In this document: positions 58,790 to 64,000 of the stretch, piece by piece
How positions within the stretch are numbered: position 1 is the stretch's first letter
Layout: each line of letters opens with the position of its first letter
From: JBGANR01 sp044222225
GTDB lineage: Bacteria; Actinomycetota; Actinomycetes; Mycobacteriales; Mycobacteriaceae
DNA: 64,000 nucleotides
Assembly: GCA_044222225.1 (NCBI GenBank)
Contig: JBGANR010000015.1
Location: 62,001-126,000 of the forward strand
Reading direction: 5' to 3'
The notes under the pieces: model-generated
Database searches by the model: none
Told to the model about the DNA's origin: nothing
What the model saw: the letters and a program-made list of their open reading frames with translations, nothing else
Program-made: the position numbers and the translations under genes

Positions 58790-60280
58790 TCAGTCGAGAT
58801 AGTCGCGCAGCACCTGCGACCGCGACGGGTGGCGCAGCTTCGACATGGTCTTCGACTCGATCTGACGGATGCGCTCGCGCGTCACGCCGTAGACCTGACC
58901 GATCTCGTCAAGCGTGCGCGGCTGGCCGTCGGTGAGGCCGAAGCGCAGACGCACGACGCCCGCTTCACGCTCGGACAGGGTCTCGAGCACCGACTGCAGC
59001 TGATCCTGCAGCAGGGTGAAGGAGACGGCGTCGACGGCCACGACGGCCTCGGAGTCCTCGATGAAGTCGCCGAGCTGGCTGTCACCCTCGTCGCCGATCG
59101 TCTGGTCGAGGGAGATGGGCTCACGCGCGTACTGCTGGATCTCCAGCACCTTCTCCGGCGTGATGTCCATCTCCTTGGCGAGTTCCTCCGGAGTGGGCTC
59201 GCGGCCGAGGTCCTGCAGCAACTCGCGCTGGATGCGGCCGAGCTTGTTGATGACCTCCACCATGTGGACGGGGATGCGGATGGTGCGCGCCTGATCGGCC
59301 ATCGCGCGCGTGATCGCCTGCCGGATCCACCACGTGGCGTACGTGGAGAACTTGTAGCCCTTGGTGTAGTCGAACTTCTCGACCGCACGGATGAGGCCGA
59401 GGTTGCCCTCCTGGATGAGGTCGAGGAAGGCCATGCCGCGGCCGGTGTAGCGCTTGGCCAGCGAGACGACGAGTCGCAGGTTCGCCTCGAGCAGGTGGTT
59501 CTTGGCGCGGTTGCCGTCGCGGGAGACCGCCGAGAGGTCGCGTCGCTGGGCCACGGTCAGCTTCTCGCCGGAGGCGAGGATCGTCCGCATCCGTTCCGTG
59601 GCGTAGAGGCCGGCCTCGATCCGCTTGGCGAGGTCCACCTCCTCCTCGGCGTTGAGCAGCGCGACCTTGCCGATCTGCTTGAGGTAGGCGCGCACCGAGT
59701 CGGCGGACGCCGTCAGCTCGGCGTCCTTGCGGGCCTGCCGCAGTGCCTCGGACTCCTCCTCGTCCCAGACGAAGTCGCCGGACGCCTTGTCCTTCTCGGT
59801 CGGCTCGTCGACCTCCTCCGCGTCGGCGGCGGCGGGCTTCTTCGCCTTGGTACGACTGCCCTTCTCCTCGTCGGGGTCGGCGGCGTCGATCTCGACGTCG
59901 TCGACCAACTCGACGAGATCGGGCTCGCCGTCGAGATCGGCCTCGTCGACGGCGCCGGTCGGATCCGCCGGATCGGCGGCCGTCGCCGGGCCGGCCTTGC
60001 GGGTCGTCGCCTTGCGCGCGGGCGCCTTCTTGGCGGGAGCCCGCTTCGTCGCGGTGGTCGCCGCCTTCTTGGCGGGTGCCCGCTTGGCAGGCGCCTTCTT
60101 CGCGGCGGTGGCCGTGGTGGACGCGGCCTTCTTGGCCGGCGCCTTACGTGTGGTCGCCGTCTTGGCCGGGGCCTTCTTCGCCGCCGCCTTCTTGGCCGGG
60201 GCCTTCCTGGCGGTCGCCTTCTTCGCCGGCGTGTCCGATACGGTCGACTCGGAGGTCGGGGAAGAATCGATTGCTGCCAC
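58790..60280 (-). CDS. sigA: Primary RNA polymerase sigma factor SigA
   Basis: 496 aa. The N-terminal ~100 residues are an Ala/Lys repeat region (TARKAPAKKAAAKKAPAK-type units), then an acidic region 1.1, then full regions 1.2-4.2: LRLVVSLAKRYTGRGMAFLDLIQEGNLGLI, YATWWIRQAITRAM, VTRERIRQIESKTMSKLRHP. It directs housekeeping transcription. The GTG start follows GAAAGG. A TATAAT hexamer lies about 110 nt upstream on the same strand. The region 2/4 sequence is close to SigB about 19 kb to the left, its group 2 paralogue. Confidence 0.97.
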   Translation of the reverse strand: MAAIDSSPTSESTVSDTPAKKATARKAPAKKAAAKKAPAKTATTRKAPAKKAASTTATAAKKAPAKRAPAKKAATTATKRAPAKKAPARKATTRKAGPATAADPADPTGAVDEADLDGEPDLVELVDDVEIDAADPDEEKGSRTKAKKPAAADAEEVDEPTEKDKASGDFVWDEEESEALRQARKDAELTASADSVRAYLKQIGKVALLNAEEEVDLAKRIEAGLYATERMRTILASGEKLTVAQRRDLSAVSRDGNRAKNHLLEANLRLVVSLAKRYTGRGMAFLDLIQEGNLGLIRAVEKFDYTKGYKFSTYATWWIRQAITRAMADQARTIRIPVHMVEVINKLGRIQRELLQDLGREPTPEELAKEMDITPEKVLEIQQYAREPISLDQTIGDEGDSQLGDFIEDSEAVVAVDAVSFTLLQDQLQSVLETLSEREAGVVRLRFGLTDGQPRTLDEIGQVYGVTRERIRQIESKTMSKLRHPSRSQVLRDYLD

Positions 60281-60388
60281 TCGGGACCTTTCAGAACATA
60301 CGATGGGGGACGCGAAGAGACGCAGAACGCCGCCCGCGGCAGCCTGAAACGGATGTCGATCAGAGGCTTGCGCGACGCGGACCGTTCC

Positions 60389-60394
60389 ATTATA
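60389..60394 (-). promoter_or_regulatory. sigA -10 element
   Basis: A perfect minus-strand TATAAT, giving a leader of about 100 nt to the sigA GTG. No matching -35 is evident. Confidence 0.55.
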
Positions 60395-60464
60395 ACGGCC
60401 GTCCTCGATCACGGCGGTCCTGCGTGGTGACGGGCCGCGCATACGGCCCGTCACCACGGGGACG

Positions 60465-61223
<759 letters not shown>

Positions 61224-61319
61224 CTCGCGCTCCTGTCGTGACGATGACTGCGGTGGTCGGCCGTACCCGGCCGTCCGGGTCGTGGGGCGACGGCTCAGCG
61301 GCCGCCACCCGGCGGTCTC

Positions 61320-61325
61320 AGACTA
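61320..61325 (-). promoter_or_regulatory. Possible ppgK -10 hexamer
   Basis: Minus-strand TAGTCT fits TANNNT and would give ppgK a leader of about 90 nt. No good -35 is seen. Confidence 0.35.
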
Positions 61326-61468
61326 GGACGAAGCGGCCGGGCCCGGAGCCGGTTGCGGCACGTCGGACGATGTCCGTCGCGGATGTCCGAAGCGGCGTGC
61401 CGCGGTGCCGACGCCGCGTCGGTCGACCCGGCGGGAGCGGAGGCGGTCTCGCGTGCTGCGATGGACCG

Positions 61469-62395
61469 ATGACGGGTGAACCGACGGAGAAGGCCACGAC
61501 CTCGGATGGGCGGACCGCCGACGGGCGCGCCTACGAGGACTTGAGGCGGATCGCCGTGGCCGTCGCGGAGGCCGCGGCGGTGCACGTGCGTCTGCGACGG
61601 CCGGAGGTGTTCGCGCAGCCGACCGGTTACGACGACGGGGCGGCCGCGTCGTCGGTGACGGCGAAGAGCACGCCCACGGATCCGGTGACGATCGTCGACA
61701 CGGAGTCGGAGCGGATCGTCCGCGATGAGCTGGCGCGGAGGGCGCCGGGCGATCCGATCCTCGGTGAGGAGGACGGCGGCACGATCGAGGCGCCCGAGAG
61801 CGTGCGGTGGGTGGTCGATCCGATCGACGGCACCGTCAACTTCCTCTACGGCCTAGGCGGGCACGCGGTCTCCGTCGCGGCGCAGGTCGGCGGCGTATCG
61901 GTGGCCGGAGCCGTCGTCGACGTGCCGGGCGCGATCACGTACTCGGCGGCGCGAGGCGGCGGCGCCTGGGCCGCGCCGTCGGGAGCCGCGGGCGATGCCG
62001 GACGTCGGCGGCTGCGGGTCAACCCGGTGCGCGATCTCGGGCGGGCGCTGGTGGGCACCGGATTCGGCTACGCGCCGGACCGGCGCCGCCTGCAGGGCGG
62101 GTTCCTTGCGGCACTGCTGCCGCGGGTGCGAGACATCCGCCGCCTGGGCTCGGCGGCGCTCGATCTGTGCCATGTCGCGTCGGGAGCACTGGACGCGCAC
62201 TACGAGCACGGCCTGAGTCCGTGGGACTGGGCCGCCGGCACGTTGGTCGCGGAGGAGGCCGGCGCCGTCGTCGGGTTGCCCGATCCCTCCTCACGCAGTG
62301 CGGGCGGCGATCTCACCGTGGTGGCGGCGCCGGGGGTGGCCGACGCGCTGCGCGGGCTGCTGGACGAGATCGGGGCGTCGGCACCGCTCGCGTGA
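61469..62395 (+). CDS. suhB: Inositol monophosphatase family protein SuhB-type
   Basis: 308 aa. Li+-sensitive phosphatase motifs: GEEDGG, WVVDPIDGTVNFLYG (metal site) and LSPWDWAAGTLVAEEAGA. It dephosphorylates inositol-1-phosphate, supplying myo-inositol for phosphatidylinositol lipids and mycothiol. Position matches Rv2701c (suhB). The ATG at 61469 is chosen as the one directly before the conserved part; no strong RBS is visible. It is convergent with cei, 15 nt apart. Confidence 0.9.
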   Translation: MTGEPTEKATTSDGRTADGRAYEDLRRIAVAVAEAAAVHVRLRRPEVFAQPTGYDDGAAASSVTAKSTPTDPVTIVDTESERIVRDELARRAPGDPILGEEDGGTIEAPESVRWVVDPIDGTVNFLYGLGGHAVSVAAQVGGVSVAGAVVDVPGAITYSAARGGGAWAAPSGAAGDAGRRRLRVNPVRDLGRALVGTGFGYAPDRRRLQGGFLAALLPRVRDIRRLGSAALDLCHVASGALDAHYEHGLSPWDWAAGTLVAEEAGAVVGLPDPSSRSAGGDLTVVAAPGVADALRGLLDEIGASAPLA

Positions 62396-62410
62396 CGCCG
62401 GCGCACCCGC

Positions 62411-63097
62411 TCAGCAGGGCGCGTTCTGGACGGCGCGCAGCAGTTCGCGATCGACGGCCTTGCCCGCGTCCGCGGGCGCGGCCTGCCGGAGCGCGCCGAG
62501 CAGTGCGGCGGCGTCGGCCGTCGGCTGGATGGCCGTGAACGCCTTGCCGAGCACGACGTCGACGACGGCGCCCCGGCGGTCGTCGCGGATGAGCTCGGCG
62601 CACGGCAGCGCGAGCCAGACGCTCGCCGCCTGGGCGACGCCGCCGTCACCGAATCGGATCTGACCGACGCAGGCGAGGCTGTAGTCGTAGTAATACGGGT
62701 CGTCGCCGTAGCTTGGTTCGGGAGCCGACCGGAATCCGAGAGTGGTCAGATCGGTGAGTGTGCCCTCGGCCTGGCCGCGCTGGCCGTTGCCGTTGAAGAC
62801 GCGGACGGACACGGTGCTCAGGACGGCCGGCGTGGCGGCCGCGACATCCCCGCGCGCGGCGAGCGATCCGGTCCAGGCGGGCGAGGGCTTGCCGGAGGGC
62901 GGCGTCGTCGGCGTGGGCGGCTGCGGGCAGGCGGTGCCGGTGGCCTCGTCGGTGTTCTTGCTGAACACGACGATCCACACGGCGATCGCGGCGACGAGCA
63001 GCACGACCATGAGGACGATCGCCGGTACGTGCCGGCGGCGCGCGAACGGCCGGCCGTGGGAGTCCATGCGGTATCCGCTCGTCAACTGCGAGACCAC
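62411..63097 (-). CDS. cei: Cell envelope integrity protein Cei (LytR_C domain)
   Basis: 228 aa. A short cytoplasmic N-terminus, one membrane helix (about 27-45, PAIVLMVVLLVAAIAVWIVVF), a Pro/Thr-rich linker, and an extracytoplasmic LytR C-terminal-type domain (VSVRVFNGNGQRGQAEGTLTDLTTLGF). It resembles M. tuberculosis Rv2700 (Cei), needed for envelope integrity and virulence. The GTG start follows AAGGTGAG. Conserved cysteines (LACVGQ, LPCAEL) may form a disulphide. Confidence 0.88.
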   Translation of the reverse strand: MVSQLTSGYRMDSHGRPFARRRHVPAIVLMVVLLVAAIAVWIVVFSKNTDEATGTACPQPPTPTTPPSGKPSPAWTGSLAARGDVAAATPAVLSTVSVRVFNGNGQRGQAEGTLTDLTTLGFRSAPEPSYGDDPYYYDYSLACVGQIRFGDGGVAQAASVWLALPCAELIRDDRRGAVVDVVLGKAFTAIQPTADAAALLGALRQAAPADAGKAVDRELLRAVQNAPC

Positions 63098-63447
63098 GGG
63101 CCGCTCACCTTCTTGTTGTCATGTGATGAGTAAGGTTCGATGTCCCGCTCACCCTAATGAGTCGAGTTCCGCCGTGTGGCCGCCGGTGCGCGCCGGTTCC
63201 GGCCGGCGCGGCCGGTGGCCTCTGCCCTTGCTTCTCGATGGCCGTCGCGTTACTATCTGGCGGCCATCGTTCGGGAGTGCCGGCCGAACGCCTGCTCCGG
63301 CTGTGGCGAGAATCACTGATACAGGGCCCGTCAGCGGGCATCGTGCGGGCCGTTCGTGCGTTGGTACGACAGCCCGTCAACAGTAGTGCGGGAGCGCTCG
63401 CGCATGCGGGCGTCGCGTGAGATGAAGCGAAGGCGGATCGGATACTC
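63098..63447. other. 350-nt divergent intergenic region between cei and DUF4193
   Basis: No coding sequence is evident. It holds a SigA-like promoter (TTGCTT-17-TACTAT) for the rightward DUF4193 gene, with a long 5' leader (about 185 nt) that I cannot assign to a known riboswitch, and on the left side the cei RBS. Nothing else was recognised. Confidence 0.6.
63229..63257 (+). promoter_or_regulatory. SigA-type promoter of DUF4193 gene
   Basis: TTGCTT (63229-63234), 17-nt spacer, TACTAT (63252-63257). This is among the best -35/-10 pairs in the window, but the gene starts about 185 nt further on. Confidence 0.65.
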
Positions 63448-63747
63448 ATGGCCACTGACTACGACGCACCACGTCGTTCCGAGACCGACGACATGTCGGA
63501 GGACTCGCTCGAGGAGCTGAAGGCGCGACGCAGCGAGGCGGCGTCTGCCGCCGTCGACGTCGACGAGGTCGAGACGGCCGAATCGTTCGAGCTGCCGGGC
63601 GCAGACCTGTCGGGCGAGGAACTGTCCGTCCGTGTCATTCCGAAGCAGGCGGACGAGTTCACATGCACGAGCTGCTTCCTCGTCTACCACCGCAGTCGCA
63701 TGGCGTACGAGCGCGGCCACGAGCGGGTCTGCGTCGACTGCGCCTGA
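63448..63747 (+). CDS. DUF4193 zinc-ribbon protein (Rv2699c-like)
   Basis: 99 aa. An acidic N-terminal half (RRSETDDMSEDSLEELKARRSE) is followed by a C-terminal ribbon with FTCTSCFLVYHRSRMA and RVCVDCA, CxxC...CxxC, probably Zn-binding. M. tuberculosis Rv2699c has this pattern at the same locus. GAAGGCGGA precedes the ATG. A long leader and a good promoter lie upstream. Confidence 0.88.
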   Translation: MATDYDAPRRSETDDMSEDSLEELKARRSEAASAAVDVDEVETAESFELPGADLSGEELSVRVIPKQADEFTCTSCFLVYHRSRMAYERGHERVCVDCA

Positions 63748-63763
63748 GCAGCGGATCGACCAT

Positions 63764-63805
63764 CGCGCGCCGCGTCACGACCTGTCGGTCGTGGCGCGGC
63801 GCGCG
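63764..63805. terminator. Bidirectional terminator, DUF4193/DUF3093
   Basis: An imperfect 19-bp stem (63764-63782 with 63787-63805; one unpaired-type mismatch) with a 4-nt loop covers the stop codon of the convergent DUF3093 gene. Confidence 0.8.
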
Positions 63806-64000
63806 TCGTCGAATCCGAGTGCGGCGATGAGAGCGGCGGGCCGCCGGGTGCTGACGAGCCAGTAGGGCGTCGGGTCGTCGGGGTCGTCGAGGACGATGAG
63901 CACCATCGACTTGATCCAGAACCGATGGACGAGGAATGCCGCCGGGTCGAGCTGCCGGCCGAGCGCGGCCGATTTGGCGGACGGCGGCACCGAGGCGACG
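63775..64000 (-). CDS. DUF3093 protein, 3' part only
   Basis: The gene runs off the right edge; 75 codons are visible. It includes PPAFLVHRFW-like DPAAFLVHRFWIKSMVLIVLDDPDDPTPYWLVSTRRP, the hallmark of DUF3093 (Rv2698-like) membrane-associated proteins; the N-terminal helices lie outside the window. Reading goes leftward, convergent with DUF4193. Confidence 0.85.
   Translation of the reverse strand, partial: VASVPPSAKSAALGRQLDPAAFLVHRFWIKSMVLIVLDDPDDPTPYWLVSTRRPAALIAALGFDDARRATTDRS

Noticed and set aside
59980..60280. Ala/Lys-rich repeats in the sigA 5' end as a separate repeat element or histone-like gene
   Set aside because: They are in frame with SigA from its GTG and match the known Lys/Ala-rich N-terminal region of actinobacterial SigA.

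Overview
The window is high-GC actinobacterial chromosome. Gene content and order match the block that runs in Mycobacterium tuberculosis from the 35-kDa/pspA gene (Rv2744c) through recA-recX, miaB, miaA-dapF-hflX, lexA-nrdR, sigB-ideR, sigA-ppgK-suhB and cei to Rv2699c/Rv2698. Small mycolata-type genes (DUF3046, DUF3039, DUF3099, DUF4192, DUF4193, DUF3093, Cei, a ChiZ-like LysM protein) point to Mycobacteriales outside Mycobacterium (Gordonia, Tsukamurella, Dietzia or Williamsia-like). recA has no intein. The genus is inferred; no rRNA or tRNA lies in the window to settle it.

Layout. 1-4761: pspA 3' end, a small membrane protein, a glycosyltransferase, then an AT-richer two-gene insert (AAA ATPase plus TOPRIM/DUF4276 protein), an ROK kinase and DUF3046. 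5009-6628: SOS-controlled recA-recX. 6751-10200: glutamate-type ABC uptake operon gluABCD, reading left. 10369-18102: miaB, a membrane protein, a DUF349 protein on the other strand, then an extradiol-dioxygenase-like protein, miaA, dapF, hflX. 18130-20282: lexA and a divergent LysM cell-division-suppressor-like gene with two LexA boxes between them, then nrdR. Relative to M. tuberculosis, the fadE20-type genes between hflX and lexA are absent. 20324-35747: HrpA helicase, POT peptide transporter, class III aminotransferase, DUF3516-type helicase, PAC2 protein, a lipoprotein, DUF4192, galE-dtxR/ideR and a serine hydrolase. 35849-39731: an AcuC-type deacetylase overlapping a GNAT/acyl-CoA-synthetase-like protein acetyltransferase, a possible eraser/writer pair. 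39854-46760: sigB behind a SigE/SigH-type promoter, a methyltransferase, small DUF genes, a YihY-type membrane protein and a RadD-like helicase.

46908-58662 is an accessory lipid or acid catabolic block. A leftward acyl-CoA dehydrogenase and TetR gene face a rightward run of thiolase, two SDRs, a quinone-oxidoreductase-type MDR, a FabG-type SDR, a MaoC hydratase, an APH-type phosphotransferase, an ACAD10/11-like dehydrogenase and a pair of acyl-CoA dehydrogenases that look like a heteromeric enzyme. A palindrome sits in the divergent gap. The phosphotransferase/ACAD pair suggests handling of 4-hydroxyacyl-CoAs by a phosphorylation route, as in levulinate catabolism. Two strong hairpins end the block before sigA.

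58790-64000: sigA, polyphosphate glucokinase ppgK, suhB-type phosphatase, the envelope protein Cei, DUF4193 and the 3' part of a DUF3093 gene. Many genes carry a TANNNT-like -10 hexamer 6-8 nt before an ATG/GTG, the signature of leaderless transcripts; I used it to choose several starts.
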